Shown: positions 1 through 9,033, counted from the stretch's first letter. The stretch: 64,000 nt of DNA from Unio delphinus (GCA_029339505.1 JAQISU010000210.1:10027501-10091500), one strand, 5' to 3'. The notes: generated from the letters alone by a model not told the origin. Translations and numbers: made by a program.

Positions 1-741
<741 letters not shown>

Positions 742-1385
742 CACTCGGATTTACTACATTGTGGACACTAATCCAAAGTATAGACCTTCGTTGTGGACAC
801 AATTTACATTGTGGACACTACATCTTGGTGTCCACAAGGTACACACCTGTAAATTATCATTTTGGTCCACGTACATATTTTTAAAACCAAAAGAGTAAAC
901 CAACGTTGTGAACCATATCCCGCCATAAGTGTGTATCTTGGCACGCTCCCGCGCAGCATCCAGTTTGTGTGAACCCCACCTCACATACACACATTGCGGT
1001 TTGCGCATGTCATCGCCATTCGATATCACGATCTCTCACTTCTTATGGGTATTCTCGCAATATCTATAGTCGTCATTTTAATAAATGTTTAATCTCAGTA
1101 TACTTTGGAAATACTTGCAAACTCTTATATTTACTTACTACGATTTGCCCCTGTCCAGTGAATCATTTCATAGAATGGAAAAACGAACTCTACATGATTG
1201 CACTGTATACAAGAAGTATACACGAAATGATTCGGTAGATACAATGCAAAATTATAATAATAAAATATTCTATTTAAGCAATATTAGACTAGACCCATGT
1301 GTATGAGTTTCCTTTTACTGAAAAATGTATACAACGTTTTGCGTACATACTTTATTACTTTAGTAACAGTACGAGTGACCATAAA

Positions 1386-1387
<2 letters not shown>
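742..1387. other. Flank with short TTGTGGACAC repeats, no gene seen
   Basis: Around 760-835 the words TTGTGGACAC and its complement recur four times within about 75 bases. No coding potential is convincing; the short frames here lack any recognisable domain. Confidence 0.4.

Positions 1388-1470
<83 letters not shown>
1388..1470. repeat. (CT)n microsatellite
   Basis: About 41 CT units in tandem. Frames encoding runs of Arg-Glu or Leu-Ser across it are artefacts. Confidence 0.95.
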
Positions 1471-1471
<1 letters not shown>

Positions 1472-1552
1472 GACTATACAAACTGCAACAATCTCTGTAC
1501 TTGTAAATTAACCACTAGACAAAATATTTATACTTACTGCATATTTTGACAA

Positions 1553-1558
1553 TATATA
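1553..1558. repeat. Left target-site duplication of the Polinton (TATATA)
   Basis: Six bases TATATA directly precede the AG that opens the terminal repeat; the same six bases follow the closing CT at 32504-32509. Polintons make 6-bp duplications. Because the right side is a TA microsatellite, the match alone is weak, but both ends sit at the expected place. Confidence 0.7.
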
Positions 1559-1917
1559 AGTAGTAATATGGGGCACTATAGCGACAATGGAAAATCCAGT
1601 CAAAAAGTGCTTGGGGCACTATGGCGACAAGATTTATAGCGACAAGGGAAAATCCAGTCAAAAACAGCTTGGGGCACTATAGCGACAAAACAGCTTGAGG
1701 TATTATAGCGACAAGGGAAATTGAACATAGTGGGCCTGTATAGCGACAAGGGAAATTGAACAGGGTGGGCCTGTATAGCGTCAAGGGAAATGGAACATAG
1801 TGGGTCTATATAGCGTCAAGGGAAATTGAACATGGCGGGTCTGTATAGGGACAAGGGAAAAAAGGGTGGCAATGAAAGCTACTATCTTTTCGAGACCTAT
1901 GAGTGGCCCTGAAAAGG
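1559..1917. repeat. Left terminal inverted repeat of the Polinton (359 bp)
   Basis: Reverse complement of 32145-32503, with no mismatch seen by eye. It starts AGTAGTAATATGGGG and contains irregular internal repeats of roughly 30 bases built on the words ATAGCGACAAGGGAAA and GGGCCTGTATAGCG. The inner boundary falls within the 1905-1920 stem-loop, so the terminal repeat also carries most of a 3'-processing signal for the outward-facing gene at 1948-2181. Confidence 0.95.
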
Positions 1918-1920
1918 ACC
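1905..1920 (-). terminator. Histone-mRNA-type 3' stem-loop (minus strand)
   Basis: On the minus strand the sequence is GGTCCTTTTCAGGGCC: a six-pair stem (one G-U pair) with a UUUC loop, followed by ACTCA and then CGAAAAGA, which resembles the histone downstream element bound by U7 snRNA. It lies 28 bases past the stop of the minus-strand gene at 1948-2181, at the inner edge of the left terminal repeat. The match to the metazoan histone 3' consensus is visible in the sequence; its use in processing is inference. Confidence 0.75.
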
Positions 1921-1947
1921 GTTATGTGTAATGTTAACGTTGTCTTG

Positions 1948-2181
1948 TTAACATAGAGGACATCTCACAGATCTTCTTCTTTTCCTTAAACTTCTCCTTA
2001 CTGTGGGTCCATAGAAGAGAACTCTCTTCAAGCAACCTTGTCTTTCCACATAGACTCTTCTCTTCCAATAGGCTGTCTCCGTCCTATGAATGACACTCCA
2101 TGATGATCTGACATACATGGGTATGTCAGTCCTAAACAGCATACTTGACACAAGGGTTGACGATTCAACATTAGTCCACAT
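1948..2181 (-). CDS. Small basic protein of unknown function, outward-facing left-end gene
   Basis: 77 residues, starting at the first ATG about 45 bases downstream of a TATA box (CTATAAATAA on the minus strand, 2225-2235). The C-terminal half is rich in Arg/Lys (RRSLRKRRRS) and ends in a CPLC motif. No domain is recognised. It is transcribed outward toward the terminal repeat and is followed by the histone-type stem-loop at 1905-1920; this TATA-ORF-stem-loop layout matches that of the other end genes and is the main reason to think it is real. It is divergent from the gene at 2400, sharing a 218-bp intergenic region. Confidence 0.6.
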   Translation of the reverse strand: MWTNVESSTLVSSMLFRTDIPMYVRSSWSVIHRTETAYWKRRVYVERQGCLKRVLFYGPTVRRSLRKRRRSVRCPLC

Positions 2182-2399
2182 CTTCTGATGAGAACAGGTG
2201 AATCGAATGCCGTGTACTGCGGTTATTTATAGGGGAAGAGCGGATTGAAACGGATTGAGTGTATCCACCAATCCAAACGTGCGTTACAAAAGTCAGGTAC
2301 AGCCATCCAATCGGAAGAGAGCAGTCTGTGACGTCACCTTTTCTATATAGAGGTACTAGCGCCTGTGCGCAGTCAATCGATTCAAGAGAGTTGTCAATC
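2182..2399. promoter_or_regulatory. Divergent promoter between the two left-end genes
   Basis: Plus side: CCAAT at 2307-2311, a perfect CRE/ATF site TGACGTCA at 2329-2336 and TATA box CTATATAG at 2343-2350, about 50 bases before the ATG at 2400. Minus side: CTATAAATAA at 2225-2235 and an inverted CCAAT-type box (plus-strand CCACCAATCCAAA, near 2265-2278). A bidirectional control region for both end genes is inferred. Confidence 0.7.
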
Positions 2400-3050
2400 A
2401 TGGCGGACAGTAAGAAGACAATGAATTGGAGTGAGACAGGAGTAGAGACAGCAAGTCATGGACCAACAGTGACTACTAAAGTCATGACAAATCTACATCC
2501 AGAAGAAGTTGATTTTAACTGGGATATTGTGGATTTTTTAACATCGCAAGAATTTATTCCGGAACCTTCGTTGCCTTCTGTATCTTCTTATGGACACGTC
2601 GATGATTTTAAACAAAGACAAAAAGAAGCATTGGAGCGATTTTTACAACAACAGAAAGTAGAAGAACAAGCTTTTCTTATGCAACAGCAGGAAGAAGAAG
2701 AAGAAAGAAGAAAACACCAGGAAGAAACAGTAGCAGCAGCAGCAGCAGCGGAGAAGAAGAATGAAGACCAAGGACAGAAAGAAAATAGTGAAAATCAAAC
2801 GGTTACGACGGTACTTTTAGATATTTTAGCTGAGTTAAGGAGTCTGAAACAAATGTATCAGACTTCTTTATCACGGCCGAAGAGAAAAAGACCTTCTCGA
2901 GCGAAACAACCTGATCTCTCTGTGACTACGTCTACCTTACCACCGTTAGTGATTTCTACCAAATCATTGACAGGAACCACCAGTCCCGAAGTAGGCCTTG
3001 GCCGTGGCAAAGGCTTAAGACAGCTCAAGAGGATTTCATCCCGTTTCTGA
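2400..3050 (+). CDS. Glu/Gln-rich coiled-coil nuclear protein of unknown function
   Basis: 216 residues from the ATG at 2400, chosen because it lies about 50 bases past the TATA box; the frame is open upstream but that part would precede transcription. The N-terminal 75 residues are acidic and mixed. A long Gln/Glu/Lys-rich probable coiled coil with an Ala run spans about 75-130. A leucine-rich helix near 135-150 is followed by a basic patch (RPKRKRPSRAK) that looks like a nuclear localisation signal. No known domain or LxCxE motif is seen. The histone-type stem-loop lies 33 bases after the stop. Its position, strong promoter and nuclear signal suggest an early regulatory protein, but that is inference. 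Confidence 0.8.
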   Translation: MADSKKTMNWSETGVETASHGPTVTTKVMTNLHPEEVDFNWDIVDFLTSQEFIPEPSLPSVSSYGHVDDFKQRQKEALERFLQQQKVEEQAFLMQQQEEEEERRKHQEETVAAAAAAEKKNEDQGQKENSENQTVTTVLLDILAELRSLKQMYQTSLSRPKRKRPSRAKQPDLSVTTSTLPPLVISTKSLTGTTSPEVGLGRGKGLRQLKRISSRF

Positions 3051-3083
3051 GTTTGTTTTGTTTTAAACACACAAAACACCAAC

Positions 3084-3123
3084 GGTCCTTTTCAGGGCCA
3101 CTCCAATTATTTCGAAAAGAAAT
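3084..3123 (+). terminator. Histone-mRNA-type 3' stem-loop plus downstream element
   Basis: GGTCCTTTTCAGGGCC at 3084-3099 forms a six-pair stem with a UUUC loop. The 5' flank CACCAAC and 3' flank ACTCCA resemble histone mRNA flanks. A purine-rich CGAAAAGAAAT at 3113-3123 sits where the U7-bound histone downstream element would. The 25 bases at 3114-3138 recur exactly at 30909-30933 after another stem-loop. There is no AATAAA between the stop at 3050 and this site. Confidence 0.8.
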
Positions 3124-3162
3124 ACTATGTCAATTGCCTATTTCAATGAAAACTCAAAAGTC

Positions 3163-3168
3163 CTTTAT
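3163..3168 (-). terminator. Possible poly(A) signal for the minus-strand zinc-knuckle gene
   Basis: AATAAA on the minus strand about 190 bases past the stop of the gene ending at 3356. It lies between the convergent genes, so the minus-strand gene appears to use ordinary polyadenylation while its plus-strand neighbour uses the stem-loop. Confidence 0.4.
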
Positions 3169-3355
3169 TTTTTTAAAAACCCATGATGTACGTGTGAGTG
3201 AATGAATGTGTGAGTGTAGGTAATTATACTATCAAATCAAAACCAAGAGACACTTACGTTTTTTCTCTCTGGTGTATTCTAGTACAAACGTCACAATTCA
3301 ATATCACAACATAACACAAGACCACTTTAAAAAAGTTCATAGGTTTTCTTCTGTT

Positions 3356-3805
3356 TCACTCTTTCTGTTTTTTCATTTTCTTTACTGTCACAGCTTTTTC
3401 TTTTTCTTCCTCTTCACTTTCGTTTCGTCTTCTTTTCTTGTGAACGTGACGGGGTTCTTCCTTGGGGGAGGGTACCTCTTCTTCCTCCTGTTCAGAATTT
3501 CTTTCCTCCTCCTCCTTCTCCTCCTCCTGTTCCTGTTGTTTCTTAGGGCAGTTTGGAGACCAATGTCCTTTCTCTTTACAATAATAACAGGTATCTTGAC
3601 TTTTGTCTCTATTGTAGCCTTTTTTATTTTTGTCACGATCTGAACATTCTGTAGCCCAATGTCCTTTCTTCTTACAGATATAGCAAGTATCTTGACTTTT
3701 ATCTCGATAGGAAGGAGAGTAGGCCGTCGGCTGGTCTGACGAAAACTTTCGTATGACCCCACGTAAAGCTCTAATGAGAAGTTCCACTTCTGTAGGTTCT
3801 TTCAT
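3356..3805 (-). CDS. Double CCHC zinc-knuckle protein, probable nucleic-acid binder
   Basis: 149 residues from the first true ATG (3805), about 55 bases past a minus-strand TATA box at 3858-3869. Two zinc knuckles are plain, CYICKKKGHWATEC and CYYCKEKGHWSPNC, each C-x2-C-x4-H-x4-C, linked by a repeated RDKSQDTC stretch that points to internal duplication. The C-terminal half is highly acidic (Glu runs) and ends in Lys/Arg clusters. Such knuckles bind single-stranded nucleic acid in retroviral Gag and cellular proteins. It is divergent from the DNA polymerase gene, sharing a 135-bp promoter region. A Gag-type knuckle protein is not part of the usual Polinton core set. Confidence 0.8.
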   Translation of the reverse strand: MKEPTEVELLIRALRGVIRKFSSDQPTAYSPSYRDKSQDTCYICKKKGHWATECSDRDKNKKGYNRDKSQDTCYYCKEKGHWSPNCPKKQQEQEEEKEEEERNSEQEEEEVPSPKEEPRHVHKKRRRNESEEEEKEKAVTVKKMKKQKE

Positions 3806-3940
3806 CGTTCTGGTCAATGTGAGAGTGAAAGGAATACTGAAAGGTTAGACACTCACCCTTTATATATATGCACGGATCGAACATGAATATATAGGGGTTA
3901 TGGTCTTTAAAAGGTAGTCATTTGACTTTTTGCAGACAAG
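3806..3940. promoter_or_regulatory. Divergent promoter, zinc-knuckle gene and DNA polymerase
   Basis: Two TATA-like boxes point opposite ways: CTTTATATATAT (minus use) at 3858-3869 and ATATATAGG (plus use) at 3887-3895, the latter about 50 bases before the polymerase ATG. Their spacing is only about 20 bases, so the two genes probably share control. Confidence 0.6.
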
Positions 3941-6900
3941 ATGAAAAGACCACATCATGTTGTGGAGAAAGGAAAAGACAGTAAGAGACAGAAACGTAAT
4001 GTATCGCCTAGCACAGTAACTGAAGTCTTGGCTCAAATTCATGCCAGTGATTTTGAAGATGACATGAGTGAGCCCGAATCTACACCCAGACAATCCACGT
4101 CCAAGCAAAGTGCACCACCCTTAGTAAACCCTGAAAATTACTATCACATTCGAGAGACAGAAAAGCGTTCCTCTCGAAAATTTAGAACAACGGCTTACAC
4201 GTATGCCGTAAAGTTTAAAGATTTCAAGGCCAATGTACCTTTGGAGAATACAGAAGGGTTCATTACTGAGGTGTGGGATTCTGTATTAACTGCATTGAAA
4301 CAGCAATGTCAAGCCAAAGAAGACGATCGCTTGAGACTTTCTATTCATCACGATAATTTAAAGTCTCCCGTTTGGATCGAGTTTACTAGCCCATCAGAAT
4401 TAACACCTTCCAAAGTCATCGACAAAATTCAACATGTGCAACAATCCAACGACAAGTTTCACATTGACGATGGAAAAGCCACACTGTTTATGACCCACGT
4501 GTCTCTTCCCCAGGGGACAGGACGCAAAAAAGTATTATTGGTCGACAACCTTCGCAGCATGAAGCGAAGCCTCGTCCAAATTAACAATCCTCAAGACAAG
4601 ATGTGTTTAGCCCGTGCTGTCGTCGTGGGACGAACGTATGTCAACAAGAACGACACGACAGAATGGAAAAGAGCCTGGAAAACTATTCAACGATCGGACC
4701 GAGCCAAACAACGAAGTGAAGCAGAACTTCTGTTACAGCAAGCGGGGATATCCAAAGACACCCTTAGCGGCATTCCAGAAATGCAAAAATTGCAAGACGT
4801 CTTGTCTCCACATTACACTTTGAAAGTACACCCTCAAGAAGTGCGTGGACCTCTTTTGTTTCGAGGCCACGATTTCAAAGACGGAAAATACATTCACGTC
4901 TATCATCACGATGGTCATTTTGATACCATTACCAGTATCACTGGATTTCTGAAATTCAGTTACTACTGTGAAAAATGTGACTATGGTTATAACAATCGAG
5001 AACAACACAAGCATTGTGGATCGAAATGTGAGGGATGTTTGGCCTCTCAACCTTGTCTGGACCAAGGACAAGAAAGAGTGCATTGCCTTGTGTGTCAGCG
5101 CACTTTTGTCAGTCTTACCTGTTACCAACAACATTTGAAGATGCAAGGTTCACAGCAGAAAAGTGCTTGTCAACTGCTGAGATTGTGCCCTACTTGTGGC
5201 CAAGGCATACGTACTAGTAATGCCAAGTTTCACGTTTGTCGAGGGAAGAAACGATGTCACATTTGTCGCCAAATTGTGGACTTGGAGCACGAATGCTTCA
5301 TTCAAAAATATCAACCCCAACCAAAAGATACCCAGAAGAAAGGGAATTTTATCTTTTTTGATTTCGAATGCATGCAAGAGACCGGTATTCACATTCCCAA
5401 TTTCTGCGTGGCTCACCGTGCGTGCGAGCAGTGCATCCAAGAACCTATCTTTAGTCATTGCCCTTACTGCAGCAAGATTCCTGGAGGACGTGAAAAAATC
5501 TTTCGAGGGTCAAATACGCTAGCCGATTTTGCCCAATGGATCCTAAATCCCATCGACGAAACGTGGAGTCCAGAAGACATCGAACGTTACGGAGAGTGTC
5601 ATCGCCATGCCACGGTCATGGCTCACAATTTCTCGGGATACGATGGGCAATTTCTGCTCAGATACTATGCGGAACAAAGTACCGAACGGCCTCAAGTGAC
5701 TTTAAACGGAGTCAAAATCATTTCTATGCAAGTAGGACAAGTACAGTTTAAAGATTCGATGTGTTACTTGGCCATGCCATTAAGTCGCATGCCTAAAACG
5801 TTTGGAATGACAGAAATGGCTAAAGGTTATTTTCCACACTTTTTTAATACCAAAGCCAATCAACATGCCGTTCTACCCCATTTGCCGGAGGCTGACGACT
5901 ACGACCCCGACAACATGCGCACCGAACAACGAGAAGCTTTCTATGCTTGGTACCAGACTCACGCCTCGGACCCTTTTGACTTTCAAGAAGAAATGTTAAA
6001 GTACTGTCGATCTGACGTGGACATTTTACGACGTTGCTGTGGAAAATTTCGAGAATTGTTCATGGAATACGGAGGGATCGATCCTTTGAAAGAAGCTTGT
6101 ACCATCGCCAAAGCGTGTTCCTTAGTGTACCGAAAACGCTTTATGCCTGAAAATACTCTAGCGGTCATCAGTCCTCAAACGACAAATTTTGTCAAACGTC
6201 AATACTCGGTCAAAGCCTTACGCTGGCTCCATTACTTGTGCGACAAGGAAGACAAATGGATCCAACACGCTCGCAACGGAGGAGGCGAAAAGACCATCGG
6301 AACGTATTCGGTAGATGGTTGGGACTTAGAAAACCCTCAGATTGTGTACGAGTTTAACGGATGTTTATTTCACGGATGTCCCCTATGCTACCCTCAACGA
6401 GACACCAAAAATCAGTTTTTACAACGAACCATGGAAGACTTGTACCAGACCACGTGTCAGCGACGTTTGAAGTTAGAACAGCAAGGGTACCAGGTGGTGG
6501 AAATGTGGGAACACGAGTACAATCAGCGTTTGAAAACTGATCCCGAGTTTAAACGCATCGTAGAAAGTTACAAGTGGGTGGACCCCCTGAACCCTCGGGA
6601 TAGTTTGTACGGAGGACGAACGAATGCTACTTGTTTGCTGTACCAAGCGGACGAGGAGAAGGGAGAAGAAATCAAATACTTGGACGTGTGTTCGTTGTAT
6701 CCTTACGTGTGCAAATATTGTCACTTTCCCGTAGGGCATCCAGAATTGATGACAGAACACATTGATTTGGACCACATTCGACAGTACGAAGGATTGATCA
6801 AGTGTAAAGTCTTACCACCCACAGACTTGTACCATCCAGTATTACCTCACCATTGCCAAGGAAAACTGATGTTTCCTTTGTGTCGCACATGTGCCGAAAC

Positions 6901-8011
6901 GTGCAACCAAGACCAACCTTGTCATCACACTCAGGAAGAACGTGCCTTGACAGGAACGTGGGTGAGCGTGGAATTGTTTAAAGCTCTGGACCTGGGATAT
7001 CAACTGTTAGAAGTGTACGAAATTTACCACTTTCCCAAAACACAACAATACTGCAAGGGCGACGAGAGACAGAAAGGTATTTTTGCAGACTACGTGGATG
7101 CTTTTTTAAAACTAAAACAAGAAGCTAGTGGCTATCCTTCCTGGTGTCACACTCCCGAAGACCAAAAGATATTCAAAGAAAAATATCGGGAGCAGGAAGG
7201 TATCACTTTAGACCACATCGAGAAAAATGAAGGAAGGCGATCGTTTGCCAAAGTGATGCTCAATTGTTTGTGGGGTAAAATGGCACAACGTCCGTCTTTA
7301 CCCAAGACGGAGTATTTGTCCGAGCCGTCTCGCTACTTCCAGATGATTCACAACCCAACCAAAGTCATCAAACACGTGGACGTCATTCGTGAGGACTTGA
7401 TCTTAGTCAATTACGAAGAAGAACTAGACTTTGTAGAAGCCGACACATTTGGAAATGTCATCATTGCGGCTTACGTGACAGCCCACGCTCGCTTAAAATT
7501 GTACGAAGTGTTAGAACTGTTAGGAGATCGTGTGTTGTATTTTGACACGGACAGTTGCATTTACATTCACCGACCGAACCAGTGTAACCCTACCATCGAA
7601 GGAGACCGTTTAGGAGCCTGGACCGATGAACATCCCGACGACAAGATTCTATGTTTTGCAAGTGGCGGTCCTAAAAATTACGGCTACGAATACCGTGACC
7701 CACAAGGAAAAATGCACACTGAATGTAAAGTGAAAGGATTGACTCTTAATTATCGCACCAGTCAAGTGGTGAACTTTGACGTGCTACAAGAAGCCTTGCA
7801 GTCGGGACAGGATGAAACGTTTCAAGTGACTACCCACGAACCGCACAAGATTGTCCGTTTACCCACACACCAAATTGTTAGCCGACCTTTGGAAAAAGTC
7901 TACCAAATCGTGTACCAAAAGAGAGTACGACTTCCCAATCACTTCACTCTACCGTACGGTCACGTCGAAATTGGGCAGCATATAAAAAGGGACATTGTCC
8001 AAGACCAATAG
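3941..8011 (+). CDS. Protein-primed family B DNA polymerase
   Basis: 1356 residues; replicates the element's linear DNA with a protein primer. The 3'-5' exonuclease motifs are present: FDFE near residue 470, HNFSGYDGQF near 565, and YCRSDVDIL near 687. Polymerase motifs are also intact: DVCSLYPYV near 918 (motif A), KVMLNCLWGK near 1108 (motif B, with Leu-Trp where NxxYG is usual) and YFDTDS near 1200 (motif C). The long N-terminal region carries dense Cys/His pairs at about 343-450 (CEKCDYGY, CLVCQRTF, CPTCGQG, CHICRQ), likely several zinc-binding modules. The start is the first ATG, about 50 bases after a TATA box. The frame is uninterrupted. Length exceeds many Polinton polymerases (about 1000-1200), owing to the N-terminal extension. 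Confidence 0.98.
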   Translation: MKRPHHVVEKGKDSKRQKRNVSPSTVTEVLAQIHASDFEDDMSEPESTPRQSTSKQSAPPLVNPENYYHIRETEKRSSRKFRTTAYTYAVKFKDFKANVPLENTEGFITEVWDSVLTALKQQCQAKEDDRLRLSIHHDNLKSPVWIEFTSPSELTPSKVIDKIQHVQQSNDKFHIDDGKATLFMTHVSLPQGTGRKKVLLVDNLRSMKRSLVQINNPQDKMCLARAVVVGRTYVNKNDTTEWKRAWKTIQRSDRAKQRSEAELLLQQAGISKDTLSGIPEMQKLQDVLSPHYTLKVHPQEVRGPLLFRGHDFKDGKYIHVYHHDGHFDTITSITGFLKFSYYCEKCDYGYNNREQHKHCGSKCEGCLASQPCLDQGQERVHCLVCQRTFVSLTCYQQHLKMQGSQQKSACQLLRLCPTCGQGIRTSNAKFHVCRGKKRCHICRQIVDLEHECFIQKYQPQPKDTQKKGNFIFFDFECMQETGIHIPNFCVAHRACEQCIQEPIFSHCPYCSKIPGGREKIFRGSNTLADFAQWILNPIDETWSPEDIERYGECHRHATVMAHNFSGYDGQFLLRYYAEQSTERPQVTLNGVKIISMQVGQVQFKDSMCYLAMPLSRMPKTFGMTEMAKGYFPHFFNTKANQHAVLPHLPEADDYDPDNMRTEQREAFYAWYQTHASDPFDFQEEMLKYCRSDVDILRRCCGKFRELFMEYGGIDPLKEACTIAKACSLVYRKRFMPENTLAVISPQTTNFVKRQYSVKALRWLHYLCDKEDKWIQHARNGGGEKTIGTYSVDGWDLENPQIVYEFNGCLFHGCPLCYPQRDTKNQFLQRTMEDLYQTTCQRRLKLEQQGYQVVEMWEHEYNQRLKTDPEFKRIVESYKWVDPLNPRDSLYGGRTNATCLLYQADEEKGEEIKYLDVCSLYPYVCKYCHFPVGHPELMTEHIDLDHIRQYEGLIKCKVLPPTDLYHPVLPHHCQGKLMFPLCRTCAETCNQDQPCHHTQEERALTGTWVSVELFKALDLGYQLLEVYEIYHFPKTQQYCKGDERQKGIFADYVDAFLKLKQEASGYPSWCHTPEDQKIFKEKYREQEGITLDHIEKNEGRRSFAKVMLNCLWGKMAQRPSLPKTEYLSEPSRYFQMIHNPTKVIKHVDVIREDLILVNYEEELDFVEADTFGNVIIAAYVTAHARLKLYEVLELLGDRVLYFDTDSCIYIHRPNQCNPTIEGDRLGAWTDEHPDDKILCFASGGPKNYGYEYRDPQGKMHTECKVKGLTLNYRTSQVVNFDVLQEALQSGQDETFQVTTHEPHKIVRLPTHQIVSRPLEKVYQIVYQKRVRLPNHFTLPYGHVEIGQHIKRDIVQDQ

Positions 8012-8045
8012 TTCATTGTGACTAACACAGCCAAGCGAAAAGAAG

Positions 8046-8594
8046 ATGAATCCATTTAAACAGACATCATTCAAATTTGGGAATTCTCAAGTGGAGTGCG
8101 ATGCTAAACCTTACGATTGTAGTGATGCCAGGCGCTGTGACATTAGCGATTCAGCAGGATATCGTGGGAACTTTGCTATGACTACTACCCCTATATCTAC
8201 CCTGGAAAGTGATGCTGTGCGTGTCAAACCTGAGGGATGCGAAAGCGGTGCGACACGTTATCGTGGACTCCTAGGAATTTCACCGTACCTGCATCGAACA
8301 GAAGTGAGGAGAGTCGAATATTCGTTCCCGACGAGTTTGCCTGAATACTGTCACTTTAAAAGTCGATTCCAAACCTTCAAAGATAAATGGCCAAAATATC
8401 TGCCTGGACCAACTCCTGAAGAATTAGCCAGAGCTGGATTTTTCTACTTGGGCGAAGGAGATAAAGTCAAGTGTTTCAGTTGTGGTGTATCCATTTACGA
8501 GTGGGAAGAGAAAGATTCCGCTTACTTGGAACATGCTCGATGGTCTCCGAATTGTCAATACCTACCTTTAGTAGGACCTAGTGATTGGAAGTGA
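8046..8594 (+). CDS. BIR-domain (inhibitor-of-apoptosis type) protein
   Basis: 182 residues with one BIR domain at about 103-175. The zinc ligands C143, C146, H163 and C170 fit the family pattern C-x2-C-x16-H-x6-C; the upstream GFFYLGEGDKVKCFSCG stretch and R107 are also typical. There is no RING, CARD or second BIR domain. The N-terminal 75 residues are unrecognised, while residues about 77-94 resemble linkers next to BIR domains in animal IAPs. IAP-family proteins block caspases or act in innate signalling; baculoviruses and other large DNA viruses carry them. A role in restraining host cell death is inferred. It lies 34 bases after the polymerase stop, in the same direction. It may be an acquired host gene, since BIR proteins are not part of the Polinton core. 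Confidence 0.93.
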   Translation: MNPFKQTSFKFGNSQVECDAKPYDCSDARRCDISDSAGYRGNFAMTTTPISTLESDAVRVKPEGCESGATRYRGLLGISPYLHRTEVRRVEYSFPTSLPEYCHFKSRFQTFKDKWPKYLPGPTPEELARAGFFYLGEGDKVKCFSCGVSIYEWEEKDSAYLEHARWSPNCQYLPLVGPSDWK

Positions 8595-8606
8595 CACTAC
8601 TGCTCC

Positions 8607-8993
8607 ATGTCGTGTAACACACCTAGACCAGTATATAAACCCTCTCTAAAACATTATATTCAAGGATTACCACACGAATTGCAAGAGAAGATCTACAAGG
8701 ACGTTTGGCAGGGTCTTGCTAAAGAAAAATCGCAATGGGTGACTGTAGAACTTTTGTGTCGTGAAATTCACAAGAGGCAAGTGACAAAAATTAACCAACG
8801 TGTCAGATTTCTCTGGATCAAAGGTATTTTTTTGCTCTGTTTCCAATTTAGTACGTTTACCTCTGAAGATGCTTTGATCCTTCTTGACCGTTACCCTGAA
8901 TGGCAGTGGGACGAAATTACACGTTATATTAATCACTTTTGCTTTTTGTGCAAATTTAATTCTGTGTTTAATTCTGGGTTGAATCTACACTGA
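8607..8993 (+). CDS. Unknown protein, 128 residues
   Basis: Starts 12 bases after the BIR gene stop. The N-terminal third has a weak F-box-like look (GLPHELQEKIYKDVW), followed by a basic, amphipathic stretch and a hydrophobic segment near residues 68-82 (IKGIFLLCFQFS). No confident family. Tight packing and shared direction support it as a real gene; composition resembles its neighbours. Confidence 0.6.
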   Translation: MSCNTPRPVYKPSLKHYIQGLPHELQEKIYKDVWQGLAKEKSQWVTVELLCREIHKRQVTKINQRVRFLWIKGIFLLCFQFSTFTSEDALILLDRYPEWQWDEITRYINHFCFLCKFNSVFNSGLNLH

Positions 8994-9016
8994 TAGTCTT
9001 CGACCTAAAAAAGAAG

Positions 9017-9023
9017 TATAAAA
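9017..9023 (+). promoter_or_regulatory. A-run plus TATAAAA interior-gene box
   Basis: CTAAAAAAGAAGTATAAAAGAG belongs to the box class shared by interior genes at 9874, 10688, 11629, 11941, 12229 and 23153. Here it is only about 11 bases before the ATG at 9034, too close for a conventional TATA box serving that ATG, so it may drive the next gene (9259). Confidence 0.45.
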
Positions 9024-9033
9024 GAGAACGACC

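Noticed and set aside
1284..1506. Frames with Arg-Glu or Leu-Ser runs here and at 13898-14167, 63312-63755
   Set aside because: They are translations of (CT)n microsatellites.
3084..3099. Stem-loops as bacterial intrinsic terminators
   Set aside because: There is no trailing U-run, the host is eukaryotic, and stem, loop, flanks and the purine-rich element fit the histone mRNA pattern instead.
4614..6775. Several frames inside 3941-8011 on both strands
   Set aside because: Shadows of the DNA polymerase gene with no domains.
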